A stretch of 31,426 nucleotides of DNA from Desulfobulbaceae bacterium UBA5173 (GTDB lineage: Bacteria > Desulfobacterota > Desulfobulbia > Desulfobulbales > Desulfobulbaceae), in the NCBI GenBank assembly GCA_002413355.1, contig DHWV01000094.1, positions 17,430 through 48,855 of the forward strand, in the 5' to 3' direction. Below the pieces are notes generated by a model that worked only from the letters and a program-made list of their open reading frames with translations, ran no database searches and was not told the origin of the DNA. Below are positions 1 to 8,487 of this stretch, piece by piece; within the stretch, counting starts at the first letter, position 1; the number at the start of each line of letters is the position of its first letter. A program made the position numbers and the translations under genes.

Positions 1-502
1 CCAGCCAGCCCGCGTTGCAGTGGGTGAGGATATTGACCGCCCTGCCCTTCTGCTGATACTGTTCCGCGATCAAGCGCAGGCCGTGTTCGCCGATGGCCTC
101 ATTGGTCCGCACGTCCTCCTCGCAGATCGCTCCGGCATCGCAGCGGGCAGCATCAGCCCGTTCCGCAGGCTGGAGTTTGGTAAGCACAGCCTGCATTCGC
201 TCCACGGCCCAGCGCAGATTGACCGCCGTCGGCCGGGCCTGAATCAGCCGGGCGCAGACAGACTCCAGTCCGGCATCGCTGCTGTCCGCCAACAGACCGA
301 GAAAAACTCCATACGCCGCCGCCGCGCCGATCAGCGGGGCACCGCGCACCAGCATGTCGCGGATGGCGATGACTGCGTCTTCCGCCGTGGTCAGGCTGGC
401 GGTGACAACGTGATGCGGCAGTTTGGTCTGGTCAATAATACCCACTGTGCGGCGGTCAGCTTCAAGCCAGATGGTGCGCCAAAGGGTTCCGTTGATGTTC
501 AT
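1..502 (-). CDS. mtnA: S-methyl-5-thioribose-1-phosphate isomerase, N-terminal part (runs off the window)
   Basis: The reverse strand reads from an ATG at 502 without a stop to the window edge, giving about 167 residues that begin MNINGTLWRTIW. The protein matches the N-terminal half of the MtnA/aIF-2B-like family: an early DQTKLP stretch, then IRDMLVRGAPLIGAAAAYG, later RPTAVNLRWAVERM, and at the edge ILTHCNAG, the family's conserved active-site segment. MtnA converts methylthioribose-1-phosphate to methylthioribulose-1-phosphate in the methionine salvage pathway, in the cytoplasm. The family is normally about 340 to 360 residues, so roughly half is outside the window. The gene lies 58 bases after the end of the TPR gene on the same strand. 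I saw no convincing ribosome binding site and chose the ATG because the family homology begins right after it. Confidence 0.9.
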   Translation of the reverse strand, partial: MNINGTLWRTIWLEADRRTVGIIDQTKLPHHVVTASLTTAEDAVIAIRDMLVRGAPLIGAAAAYGVFLGLLADSSDAGLESVCARLIQARPTAVNLRWAVERMQAVLTKLQPAERADAARCDAGAICEEDVRTNEAIGEHGLRLIAEQYQQKGRAVNILTHCNAGWL

Positions 503-560
503 GGCAAAGTTGCACCTGCGCTCGTCATATTTTTTTTGCGCGAATTTCTGACAGCCTGTT

Positions 561-2726
561 TCAGGCAGCCAGCGGGAGCGATGGCTCCACGGCCCCTGCC
601 TGGAGAACAGACAGCACCGTTTCCTGCCGCTGTTCCCGGCTGCGCTTTGCGCGGCGGCGGTATTCGGCGGCAATGTAGCGTTCCAAAGGCAGGCTGTCCT
701 GATCGTTTTCAATGCGGGCGACCCATTGACCGACTTGCTTCAGCAGCGCATCGTCCGGCTGGCTGACCGCTTGAAGGCGAATAAAGCGGGTGCAGGCGGT
801 TTTATCCTCACATTCCTGCTCCAATTGCTGCCATTCCTCCTGAGTTCCCTGCCGCTGGTACAGGCTGCAAGCGCGCTGCGCCCAAGCGTTGGGCGGCGGC
901 TCAAGCTGGGAGTCCTTGTTCAGCCACTGCTGGAAAAGCCCGGCCAACGTGTCGCCTTGTCTGGCGGAGAGCAGCAGACGTTCGGCCGCCGCCGTTTCTC
1001 CGGCCAAGCCCCGCCGGAATTCAATTTGAAGGTCGGCGCGATGTTCAATTTCCTGCATGATCAGGGCCATGCCGCTTGGCGTTGACGTAGAATCCTTTTT
1101 GCTGTCATCCGCCGCACGATTGCCGAAGGTCTCAGCAGGCTCTGGTGCAGCAGCTTCCCTTTCTATGGCATCAGGCGGACAAAGTGCTTCATCCGCTTCT
1201 GGGGTTTGGCCGCCGCGCAGCCGCTCCAAGAAACCAAGAGATTGCTTATCTCCTCCAGTGCGGGCAACAAATTCTTCCAGTAGGCGGATTCCTTCAGGAC
1301 GCTGCTGCTTGGCCAGCAGACTTGCCAAAACCTGATGTGCCTGTCCATTATTGGAATGATATTTAATCACTTCCCGAAGCAATTTTTCCGCTTCATTCCA
1401 ATGAGTTTCCCCACGATTGATCAGTAGCCGCGCCAGTTCAACACGGCATGGCTCCTTTTTAGGATTGCGTTCCGCCGCTTCCCGGAGCCAATGTTCCGCT
1501 TCACCCCAATGCGCTTCGCCGCGACTGATCAGCAGCCGCGCCAGCTCAACACGGCATGGCTCCTGTTCAGGAAAGAGCCTGATCATCTCGCGTAAAATCC
1601 ACTCGCGTTGCCTGAACTGCTTCCGCGCCTTGTGCCAGTCCGCCCAGAGCATCCAGACGAACGGATTATACGGCTCCCACGTCAAGCCCTGCTCAATCAG
1701 CCGTTCAAGGTGCCGCATAACTTCATGAGAAAGCGCATAGCGTTTCAGCAGAAGACCGCCTTGATTGCTGAGAGTGCGGGCAAAGAAATAGCTGTTGCCG
1801 GTCTGCTCCGCATAACGCAGGTTTTTTTGCTGATTGGTGAAAAAACGCTCCGCCAGCGCAGCCGCATTCTTCTGCGAGCCGGATTCAAGAGCCTTTTGGA
1901 AAGATTCCCGCTCCGCCATGCTGACAGGAGAAATATTGCCCTTCGGCTTGCTGCGGGCAGCCTCCTTCTTCGCCGATTCAGACACGAGCTGGCATAACTT
2001 CTGCGCCGTTCCACCTTTGCCTATCTTCTTGAAGATCTCAAGGGCGGATTCCAAGTTCTGCTGCCACTGCTGCGGCTTGCGCTGCGGATACAGACCGCGC
2101 AACGCGGCGTAACGCCTTATAATAAAATGGGAATGCGCCTCAGCTCCGCTCGGCCAGCAGACGGATTCATGTAGCAGCAGAGCCACGATCATCAAAACTT
2201 GATTTTCACCCGGACAACCCTGCAAGCCGAATAGGGCGACATCCAAATATTCAGATCGTCCGTCCGCAGCCAGCCGCAGCCACGCGGGAACAAAGCCGCC
2301 GCCCTCCTGATGTCGACCAAGCAGTCGCCAGCATTCCAAAGCCGGGTCGCGTTCCGGGGCCATCCGCAGCGGTGTCAGCCAGCGCAGGAAGCTGTCCATA
2401 TCCCGCCGGATATTGGCGGCAAAACCGGGCAGATCAAGAAGATGAACCGCAATCAGGCAGTCGCAGAGCCGCTTGCTGTACACGCCAAAGCCGAGCCTGC
2501 TGACCTGACGGCTGTACTCGTTGCGCATAGCCGCAAACCAAGCGAACAGGGCTGCGTCCAGCTTCTGCCGGGTATCTTGTAATTCAGGAACAGCCGGAAA
2601 TTCCTGGTAAAGAATCTCCGGCACATCCAGTCTCATGCCGGAACCCAGCCCGGCCCGTCCGCTGAACAGATCGTTGACCGCTGTTTGCGGATCGTTCTTC
2701 AATGCGCTCAACCATCGGTCAATCAT
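561..2726 (-). CDS. Large TPR-like protein of unknown function (721 aa)
   Basis: I do not recognise this protein as a named family. It is soluble and rich in Trp, Arg, Leu and Glu, with an alpha-helical look throughout. Residues about 351-490 resemble tetratricopeptide-like helical repeats. Two consecutive 36-residue units, 389-424 and 425-460, are nearly identical and begin EPCRVELARLLI. Residues 505-550 are a polar, probably disordered linker, and 550-721 form a second helical region. No catalytic motif, signal peptide or membrane segment was seen. Its ATG overlaps the stop of the upstream 322-aa gene by 4 bases, so the two are probably translationally coupled and work together. TPR-like repeats usually mediate protein binding, which suggests a scaffold role, but this is inference. 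Confidence 0.75.
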   Translation of the reverse strand: MIDRWLSALKNDPQTAVNDLFSGRAGLGSGMRLDVPEILYQEFPAVPELQDTRQKLDAALFAWFAAMRNEYSRQVSRLGFGVYSKRLCDCLIAVHLLDLPGFAANIRRDMDSFLRWLTPLRMAPERDPALECWRLLGRHQEGGGFVPAWLRLAADGRSEYLDVALFGLQGCPGENQVLMIVALLLHESVCWPSGAEAHSHFIIRRYAALRGLYPQRKPQQWQQNLESALEIFKKIGKGGTAQKLCQLVSESAKKEAARSKPKGNISPVSMAERESFQKALESGSQKNAAALAERFFTNQQKNLRYAEQTGNSYFFARTLSNQGGLLLKRYALSHEVMRHLERLIEQGLTWEPYNPFVWMLWADWHKARKQFRQREWILREMIRLFPEQEPCRVELARLLISRGEAHWGEAEHWLREAAERNPKKEPCRVELARLLINRGETHWNEAEKLLREVIKYHSNNGQAHQVLASLLAKQQRPEGIRLLEEFVARTGGDKQSLGFLERLRGGQTPEADEALCPPDAIEREAAAPEPAETFGNRAADDSKKDSTSTPSGMALIMQEIEHRADLQIEFRRGLAGETAAAERLLLSARQGDTLAGLFQQWLNKDSQLEPPPNAWAQRACSLYQRQGTQEEWQQLEQECEDKTACTRFIRLQAVSQPDDALLKQVGQWVARIENDQDSLPLERYIAAEYRRRAKRSREQRQETVLSVLQAGAVEPSLPLAA
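1347..1562 (-). repeat. Two tandem 108-bp TPR-encoding units inside the 721-aa gene
   Basis: The blocks 1455-1562 and 1347-1454 encode residues 389-424 and 425-460 of the TPR-like protein. They are similar at the DNA level over the whole unit, for example the shared stretch beginning acacggcatggctcc at 1441 and again at 1549, exactly 108 bases apart. Neighbouring helical repeats in the protein are far more diverged, so this pair appears to be a recent in-frame duplication. Confidence 0.75.
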
Positions 2727-3691
2727 GTGCGCCCCACGAGTTCCTCGCCAAAGTCATGCCGATCTGTTTCAATGCGCAGCGCGGTCAGGTGCAGGTCGCG
2801 GGATTTCCGCAGCACATCATCGCGTTGCCTGTGCGGTCTGCTGACAAAACCCAGTTTGAGCAGGTGCCTGCGTTCATACTCAATCCGGCAATGGAGAATC
2901 TCCGCTGTGAGGACATCCGCCTTGGAAGGGTCAAGATGCAGCGTGGCTCCAAATGGATATGATGCCGGAACCGGGAAAAAGTATTCGTGCATTCCATCAT
3001 CAAGCACGGTCGGCAGAGCGCAGGCGGTTGGTATTTTTTCGGCTTTCTGCGCGTCAAGCACCTCTTGTAAAGAATACCGCATCAGGGCGACAGGAATCAA
3101 GACTGCCGGATGCCCGCTGTAATGCCCCAACCCCAGTCGGTCACGCAGGGCATGGGGCCAGTCGGCATCATCGCACTCTGCACGCACCTCATCATAAAAG
3201 GCGGCAAAAGAGGGTCGATTGTCGCGAACGTCTTTCCAGCACTGAAAAAAGTTTGCAAGCGACTCTTCAGCGTCACGATCTTTGCCAGAATTGGCACGTG
3301 CAAAAAGATCGAGCAGGTTTTCCATTTTTTCCTCTACGGTTCTGCCGTCATCCCACATCCCGTTGAGGGGACGGGCAAGATGCTCGAAGCGCACCAAGTC
3401 CTGATTGGCCGCCAAGCCTTCTTTCCAAGCATGACGGTTGAGTGCAAGAAACGTGTCAGGAATGCTGGGTCTGGAAACCTTGACCCGTTTCTCCATATAC
3501 AGCCCGCGAGCTTCTGCCCAGTCTTCCCAAGTCATTGCAACGAGATCATCATGCGGCAGGCACATCTCAAACTGCGCCCACCGTTGATCAGATGCCCGCT
3601 CCTCAAAGCGGCAGTTGTCGGCAACGGCGGCCTGCTCCACGTCTGCGGACAAGGCTGCTTTGTTCAAAAATGCTGTGAAATTAGAGGGCAT
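2723..3691 (-). CDS. Protein of unknown function (322 aa), partner of the TPR-like gene
   Basis: No family was recognised. The protein is acidic and soluble, with no signal peptide, membrane segment or nucleotide-binding motif that I can see. It has a Trp/Asp-rich region near residues 50-60 (TWEDWAEARGL), and a more conserved-looking hydrophobic segment around residues 190-205 (HYSGHPAVLIPVALMRYS). The C-terminal 50 residues are rich in Arg, His and Asp. It is the first gene of a two-gene unit: its stop overlaps the ATG of the 721-aa gene by 4 bases, and a good promoter lies 58 bases upstream of its start. No clear Shine-Dalgarno precedes the ATG at 3691, so the start is less certain than the frame. 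No neighbour suggests a function. Confidence 0.7.
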   Translation of the reverse strand: MPSNFTAFLNKAALSADVEQAAVADNCRFEERASDQRWAQFEMCLPHDDLVAMTWEDWAEARGLYMEKRVKVSRPSIPDTFLALNRHAWKEGLAANQDLVRFEHLARPLNGMWDDGRTVEEKMENLLDLFARANSGKDRDAEESLANFFQCWKDVRDNRPSFAAFYDEVRAECDDADWPHALRDRLGLGHYSGHPAVLIPVALMRYSLQEVLDAQKAEKIPTACALPTVLDDGMHEYFFPVPASYPFGATLHLDPSKADVLTAEILHCRIEYERRHLLKLGFVSRPHRQRDDVLRKSRDLHLTALRIETDRHDFGEELVGRT

Positions 3692-3748
3692 AACAAATGG
3701 CTGAATGTGTTTTCATGTCGCTTGCAGTTGGCAATCGACACCTTGTTT

Positions 3749-3777
3749 ATGATAGCAGTACTTGGCAATACTGTCAA
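3749..3777 (-). promoter_or_regulatory. Sigma-70 type promoter of the two-gene unknown operon
   Basis: On the reverse strand a perfect -35 box TTGACA (3772-3777) is followed after 17 bases by a -10 box TATCAT (3749-3754). It lies in the 95-base gap between sbcB and the 322-aa gene and points at the latter. The predicted transcript would start about 50 bases before the start codon at 3691. It shows the two unknown genes can be transcribed independently of the larger gene run upstream. Confidence 0.65.
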
Positions 3778-3786
3778 TAAACCGCG

Positions 3787-5208
3787 TTAATTCAACCACT
3801 CCGCCAGCTTTCGGAACAAATCCGGCTGCTGCTCTGCTTTGCCGCTACTGACTGTTTCCTCCAGAATTTGCTTGTATCGGGCCAGTGTCAGCTCGTTGCC
3901 AAACTGTCCTTCCAGCAGGCGGGCCTCACAAAACTGCCGCCATTGCTCCTGTTCCTGCGCATCAAGACTCTCGGGCCAGTTTCGCGCCCGGTAACGAAAG
4001 TACAGCGTCCGCAGCCGCTCATCAGCAAAAGGCGGCTGCCAAGCTGCTAACTGCTCAGGGCTTTTTCGCAGCACCTCCTCGCACAGGCGACGATCAGCAT
4101 CCGTGATCAGGCCTTCGTACAAGGCCGCGTCCGCATCCGGCGGCGGCAGTGCTCTGTTCGTGCTGTTGTATAACACCTCAAGCCGCCGCGTCAGGGTTTT
4201 GTCTGCCAGAATCTGCTGCCGATGCTGCTGTACCTGCTGCCAGTCAATTTGCCATGCCGCAGCCAGACTGGGGGACAGCGTGCTTGCCGGAGCTAGCACC
4301 GGCGACTTATTGACATGCACCCCTTTTATCGCCAGCCGCTCAAAATCGTCAGGCATGTCCTCGCTGCGGGCATACAGGTTCGCCTCCATTTCCTCCGGGG
4401 TCATCGTCAGCAGCATCTGCGGGTTCTGACGCAGATCATAGACAAGGATTTCGCTCTTGTTGCGCGGATGCTGGAGCAGAGGAAGCACTGGAGCGATGCA
4501 GCCTTTCGCCGCTGGATACATGCCGCTGACATGAAGGACAATCTCACGCTCCTTCAGATTGAGCAGCTTGGCCGCCTCGCTTTTCTGGCGGAGGTTGAAG
4601 CAGTAGTCGTACAGACGGGGCTTCAGTCGTTTGAGCAGGCGGGCCAGCTCCAGCGTGGCGCGGACATCGGAAAGCGCGTCGTGAGCGGCATCATGGGGAA
4701 TGCCGTTGGCGGCGGTGAGCAGATCAAGCCGGAAGCTGGTGCTGCCGTCAGTCTGCATCGGCCAGTTAATTTCTTCGGGCCGAAGGGCATGAGCGGTGCG
4801 GACAAGATCAATAATGTCCCAACGCGAGCAGCCGTTTCGCCATTCGCGGGCATAGGGATCAAAAAAGTTGCGGTAAAAGCCGAAGCGCGTCACCTCGTCG
4901 TCAAAGCGCAGGCTGTTGTAGCCGACTCCGCAGGTACCGGGCATGGTCAACTCAGCGTGAATTTTGCTGAAGAACTCGGCTTCGTTTAGTCCTTTCCGGG
5001 CCGCTTCCTGGGGAGTGATGCCGGTGAGCAGCACCGCCTCTGGGTGAGGCAGCGTGTCGCCCGCCAAGCGGCACCAGAGCACCAGCGGCTCGCCGATCTC
5101 TTCCAGCTCCAGATTGGTGCGCAGGGCAGCGAACTGGGCAGGCCGGTCTTTGCGCGGATCAATGCCCCACGTTTCGTAATCATGCCACAGCAGGGTGATC
5201 TCAGGCAT
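3787..5208 (-). CDS. sbcB: Exodeoxyribonuclease I
   Basis: This 473-residue protein is a close match in length and motifs to Escherichia coli ExoI (475 aa), a single-strand-specific 3' to 5' exonuclease acting in mismatch repair and recombination. The DEDDh nuclease core is complete: HDYETWG supplies Asp10 and Glu12, GYNSLRFDD supplies Asp103, and HDAAHDALSD supplies His176 and Asp181, all offset by five from the E. coli residues. The ExoI SH3-like and C-terminal regions follow. The open frame continues upstream to 5511, but that part is low-complexity Arg/Cys-rich sequence antisense-like to the neighbouring gene. The ATG at 5208 is preceded by an AGAGAGA ribosome binding site, and family homology starts right there. 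It follows the small membrane protein gene by 53 bases. Confidence 0.95.
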   Translation of the reverse strand: MPEITLLWHDYETWGIDPRKDRPAQFAALRTNLELEEIGEPLVLWCRLAGDTLPHPEAVLLTGITPQEAARKGLNEAEFFSKIHAELTMPGTCGVGYNSLRFDDEVTRFGFYRNFFDPYAREWRNGCSRWDIIDLVRTAHALRPEEINWPMQTDGSTSFRLDLLTAANGIPHDAAHDALSDVRATLELARLLKRLKPRLYDYCFNLRQKSEAAKLLNLKEREIVLHVSGMYPAAKGCIAPVLPLLQHPRNKSEILVYDLRQNPQMLLTMTPEEMEANLYARSEDMPDDFERLAIKGVHVNKSPVLAPASTLSPSLAAAWQIDWQQVQQHRQQILADKTLTRRLEVLYNSTNRALPPPDADAALYEGLITDADRRLCEEVLRKSPEQLAAWQPPFADERLRTLYFRYRARNWPESLDAQEQEQWRQFCEARLLEGQFGNELTLARYKQILEETVSSGKAEQQPDLFRKLAEWLN

Positions 5209-5261
5209 AGTATCTCTCTGTTTTAACGCTGCGTTTTTTTTGGAATATCGTTTCGGTCTGT

Positions 5262-5705
5262 TTAGTCCTGACCCAAGCGGGCGGCCAGCACAATGAACAG
5301 TGTCAGCGCGAGGCCCACAGCGGCCAGTGCACCGACATGCTGCCATGAAAGGGCGACAGAGGCGGACGCGATGCCGAACAGGCACAGTTCCTTGGCCCGT
5401 TCCTTCCGCCACGACCAACTGGCTGCGCAAACAGCAGCAAGAGCGGGTATGGCCATGCCAAACTTCCAGAGCCGCAGTCGACGGTGCAGGCAGCCGATCT
5501 CTGCCGCGCATCGCTCGGCATCATTCTGGCAATTGCAGCCTCCATCGTCGCAGGTGAAGGAAAAAGCGGCTGTTTTGTCCGCGCAGAATTGCTCAAGTGC
5601 CGCCAGTTTTCTCTCTATCAGACAGGAAGGAAGCACTGAAAACAGCAGAGCGAGGAACGACAGGCCTAACGCTGTTATCCCGATCGGACACCTATATCTG
5701 CGCAT
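5262..5705 (-). CDS. Small membrane protein of unknown function (147 aa)
   Basis: The sequence shows a hydrophobic N-terminal segment (about residues 8-28), then a Cys-rich stretch with CDDGGCNCQ near residues 52-60 and further Cys at about 66 and 72, then two or three hydrophobic segments in residues 82-142. This suggests a membrane protein with an extracytoplasmic Cys-containing loop between the first and second membrane segments. No family was recognised. The start is supported by a strong ribosome binding site on the minus strand (AAGGGGGAG, 5711-5719) five bases before the ATG. The first 31 bases overlap the 3' end of thiL, so translation is probably coupled. The Cys pattern could bind a metal or form disulfides, which is inference only. 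Confidence 0.65.
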   Translation of the reverse strand: MRRYRCPIGITALGLSFLALLFSVLPSCLIERKLAALEQFCADKTAAFSFTCDDGGCNCQNDAERCAAEIGCLHRRLRLWKFGMAIPALAAVCAASWSWRKERAKELCLFGIASASVALSWQHVGALAAVGLALTLFIVLAARLGQD

Positions 5706-6694
5706 GACCGCTCCCCCTTGTTGAAATGATCAAAACCTTGGAAAGAAACTAGTTCTTCAGCAGCACCGCGCCGTAAGGCAACTCCCCGTCCTTCCCGGAT
5801 CGTCCCGACAGGATGAATTATCCAGCCTTGTGCCGCAGTGAGTTGGCGTAATCTTTCGCTGTCCGCTGCGGTAAAGAGCAGCTCGTAGTCTTCGCCGCCG
5901 GAAAGCTGCCACGGCAGCACGTCTTGGTGCAACAACTCACCCGCCGCAGTCAGCGCATTCTTGCCCGGCAAAAGATCGGCCTCAAGCACTGCGCCGACTC
6001 CGCTGGCCGTGCAGATATGGGCCAAATCGGTGGCCAAGCCGTCAGACATGTCCATCATCGCATGAACCAGCCCGCTTTGGGCAAGAAAGTGCCCCAGCGC
6101 AACACGTGGCTGCGGATCAAGATGGGCAAGAATGAGCTGCCGCCATTCCGCATCCGCCAGCGTTTTTTCAGCCTGAAGCAGAGCCAGCCCAGCGGCTGAC
6201 CAGCCCAGCGGCCCGGAAACGAAGACCGTGTCGCCGACCTTCGCTCCATGCCGATACAGCACCTGTTCTTTGCGCATCTCGCCGATCACGGTCAGGGTCA
6301 GGCTCACTCCGGCGGGACTGCACACCGTGTCGCCGCCGATCAGCAGGCAGCCGTGCTCGCGGCAAGCTGCGGCAAGGCCTTGGCTGAACCGTTTAGCCCA
6401 GTCGTCGGCAAAATTTGCAGGCAGGCCGAATGAAAGCAGCACGAAGAGCGGTCTGCCGCCCATTGCTGCGATATCGCTGACATTGACCGCCACCGCTTTC
6501 CGACCCAGCAGCTCCGGCGGATGCCAAGCGCAGTTGAAATGGATGGACTCAATCAGGGTGTCCATGGTCAGCAGCCAGACGTTGTCGCGGTCTTTCTCAA
6601 TCACCGCGCAATCGTCGCCGATGCCCAGCAGCACACCGTCCGCCGCGCTTCCTGTGAGCTGGCGGATATGCTCAATCAGCTCGCGCTCGTTCAT
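5675..6694 (-). CDS. thiL: Thiamine-monophosphate kinase
   Basis: The 339-residue product is ThiL, which phosphorylates thiamine monophosphate with ATP to give thiamine diphosphate, the last step of the cofactor pathway. Family hallmarks are in order: GIGDDCAVI near the N-terminus (metal and ATP binding), TMDTLIESIHF, VNVSDIAAMGGRP, LIGGDTV, DMSDGLATDLAHI and the C-terminal LSGGEDYELLF. A TTG nine bases earlier (6703) is also in frame, but I chose the ATG at 6694, which gives the usual N-terminus NEREL. The start overlaps the end of ptsI by 23 bases, and the end overlaps the small membrane protein gene by 31 bases, so the gene sits in a compressed operon. Confidence 0.94.
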   Translation of the reverse strand: MNERELIEHIRQLTGSAADGVLLGIGDDCAVIEKDRDNVWLLTMDTLIESIHFNCAWHPPELLGRKAVAVNVSDIAAMGGRPLFVLLSFGLPANFADDWAKRFSQGLAAACREHGCLLIGGDTVCSPAGVSLTLTVIGEMRKEQVLYRHGAKVGDTVFVSGPLGWSAAGLALLQAEKTLADAEWRQLILAHLDPQPRVALGHFLAQSGLVHAMMDMSDGLATDLAHICTASGVGAVLEADLLPGKNALTAAGELLHQDVLPWQLSGGEDYELLFTAADSERLRQLTAAQGWIIHPVGTIREGRGVALRRGAAEELVSFQGFDHFNKGERSCADIGVRSG

Positions 6695-8486
6695 CGCGGT
6701 CAATAAATTGGTCAGGATAATTGGCGGTAAGATATTGATTGAGTAGGGCGGCGGCCTCGCTGCTGTCCTTGCATTTCAATACGTTGGCGGCCAGCGCGGT
6801 CAGGCGGGCAAAGGTGGAATGGCGCAGTAGCCGCTTGACGTGCGGGATGGCGGAAGGCCGCATGGACAGCTCGTCAAGGCCGAGACCGAGCAGCACTGGC
6901 GCGGTGAAAACATCGCCCGCCATTTCACCGCAAAGAGAGACCTCGATGCCCTGCCGGTGGCCCGCTTCCACAGTCTGGCTGATCATCCGTAGCACCGCCG
7001 GATGGAGCGGATCGTACATCTGAGCTACGTACTCGTTGCCCCGGTCAATGGCCAGCGAATACTGAATCAAATCATTGGTGCCGATGCTGAAAAAATCTGC
7101 TTCTGCGGCGAGACTGTCGGCCATCACTACCGCGCTCGGCACCTCGATCATGATGCCGATTTCAGTGTTCGGATTGAACGGAAGGCCTTCAGTTGCCAAC
7201 TGCTCCATCACGCTGTCAATCACCGCCCGTGCCTCGCGCAATTCGCTGAGAGAGCTGATCAAAGGCAGCAGGATACGTAGCTTGCCATGTAGCGAAGCCC
7301 GCAGCAGGGCGCGGATTTGGGTCTGAAAGAGCGATTTTTCGCGCAAGGAAAAACGGATCGAGCGCAGGCCAAGGGCTGGGTTGCGCTCACGACTGAGGCG
7401 CAGTTCCGGCAGGCGAGTGAAGAGCTTATCGCCGCCGATGTCCAAGGTGCGGATGGTGACTGGTTCCGGGGCAAGAGCGGCAGCCATGTCCCGGTAAATA
7501 ACAAAGAGACTCTCCTCATCTGGCAGGCGGCTGCCTTGGAGATAGCCAAACTCAGAGCGAAACAGGCCGATCCCTGTCGCCCCGTAATAAATCACCGACT
7601 CCAGCTCGTCCGGGATTTCGATGTTAGCCGAGAGCCGCACCCGCAGGCCGTCCACCGTCTCCGAAGCAAGGCGGATGTACCAGCTCATCTCGTCGGAAAA
7701 GGCCCGGTGCTGGCGGTCGTATTCGAGGTGGAGCCGCTGCTGATCCATGGTCGGATGCAGGCAGACTCGGCCTTCGTAGCCGTCAAGGATGACCGTGTCG
7801 CCGGTGCGGCAGCGGCTGGTGACACCGCTCACGCCGACCACCGCTGGCAGGCCAAGCGAGCGAGCGACAATGGCGGTGTGCGAGGTGGAACCGCCTTTTT
7901 CGGTCAGGAAACCAAGCACCTTGTCGGTGTGCATCCGTATGGTGTCTTCCGGCGAGAAATCCTCGCCCGCCACAATCACCGGCTCGGCAAAGCCTGCGGG
8001 GAAACTGCGGCCTTGTCCGGTGAGCTGCTCGGCCACCAAGCGGGCCACGTATTCCACGTCAGCGAAGCGGCTACGGATGTAGTCGTCAGCGATGTGGTCG
8101 AATTTTTTTTTGATGATGCCAAGGGTGCGAGTCAAGGCCCATTCGGCGTTGATCTGCTTCTGGCGGATCAGACTCAAGGTCTGCTCAAGCAGCATCCGGT
8201 CGCGCACCATGCGGATATGCGAGTCCACAATCGCCACCGTGTCAGCCAGATCGCCCTCAAATTGCTGCCGCAGGTTGATCAGCACCTGCTCGGCCCGCTC
8301 GACCGCCGCCAAAAAACGAGCTTCTTCCTTGGCTGCCGCGCCCGGCTCCAGCCGGTAGCGAATCAGGCCGTCATCCTGCGGGCTGAACACCACCACCTTG
8401 CCAACCACAATGCCCGGCGAACCGCTGATGCCGTGCAGGGTTTCCGGCTCGCTTGGCTCCAGCCGCTGCTCGATTTCGCTGTCCAC
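6672..8486 (-). CDS. ptsI: Phosphoenolpyruvate-protein phosphotransferase (PTS enzyme I)
   Basis: The protein (604 aa from a GTG start) takes the phosphate of phosphoenolpyruvate onto a histidine and passes it to HPr. The HPr-binding helical N-domain is followed by the phosphohistidine motif EKGGSTSHTAIVAR (His203), and the PEP-binding barrel with TIRTLDIGGDK, ERNPALGLRSIR, SIGTNDLIQYSLAIDRGNE and LCGEMAGD (active-site Cys519). An upstream in-frame ATG at 8636 would add 50 residues read from within the HPr gene. That part is Arg/Ser-rich without homology, and the GTG at 8486 has a strong ribosome binding site and lies one base after the HPr stop. No enzyme II gene is in the window, so the pair may serve a regulatory phosphorelay or a permease encoded elsewhere. 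Confidence 0.94.
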   Translation of the reverse strand: MDSEIEQRLEPSEPETLHGISGSPGIVVGKVVVFSPQDDGLIRYRLEPGAAAKEEARFLAAVERAEQVLINLRQQFEGDLADTVAIVDSHIRMVRDRMLLEQTLSLIRQKQINAEWALTRTLGIIKKKFDHIADDYIRSRFADVEYVARLVAEQLTGQGRSFPAGFAEPVIVAGEDFSPEDTIRMHTDKVLGFLTEKGGSTSHTAIVARSLGLPAVVGVSGVTSRCRTGDTVILDGYEGRVCLHPTMDQQRLHLEYDRQHRAFSDEMSWYIRLASETVDGLRVRLSANIEIPDELESVIYYGATGIGLFRSEFGYLQGSRLPDEESLFVIYRDMAAALAPEPVTIRTLDIGGDKLFTRLPELRLSRERNPALGLRSIRFSLREKSLFQTQIRALLRASLHGKLRILLPLISSLSELREARAVIDSVMEQLATEGLPFNPNTEIGIMIEVPSAVVMADSLAAEADFFSIGTNDLIQYSLAIDRGNEYVAQMYDPLHPAVLRMISQTVEAGHRQGIEVSLCGEMAGDVFTAPVLLGLGLDELSMRPSAIPHVKRLLRHSTFARLTALAANVLKCKDSSEAAALLNQYLTANYPDQFIDRDERARAD

Positions 8487-8487
8487 G

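Noticed and set aside
20..766. 248-aa plus-strand frame at the window start
   Set aside because: It is antisense to mtnA and to the end of the TPR gene, Arg/Ala/Gly-rich and without motifs, whereas the minus strand encodes a clear MtnA.
5209..5511. N-terminal extension of sbcB to 5511
   Set aside because: It would overlap the membrane protein gene and has no homology. The ATG at 5208 gives the exact ExoI length and has a ribosome binding site.
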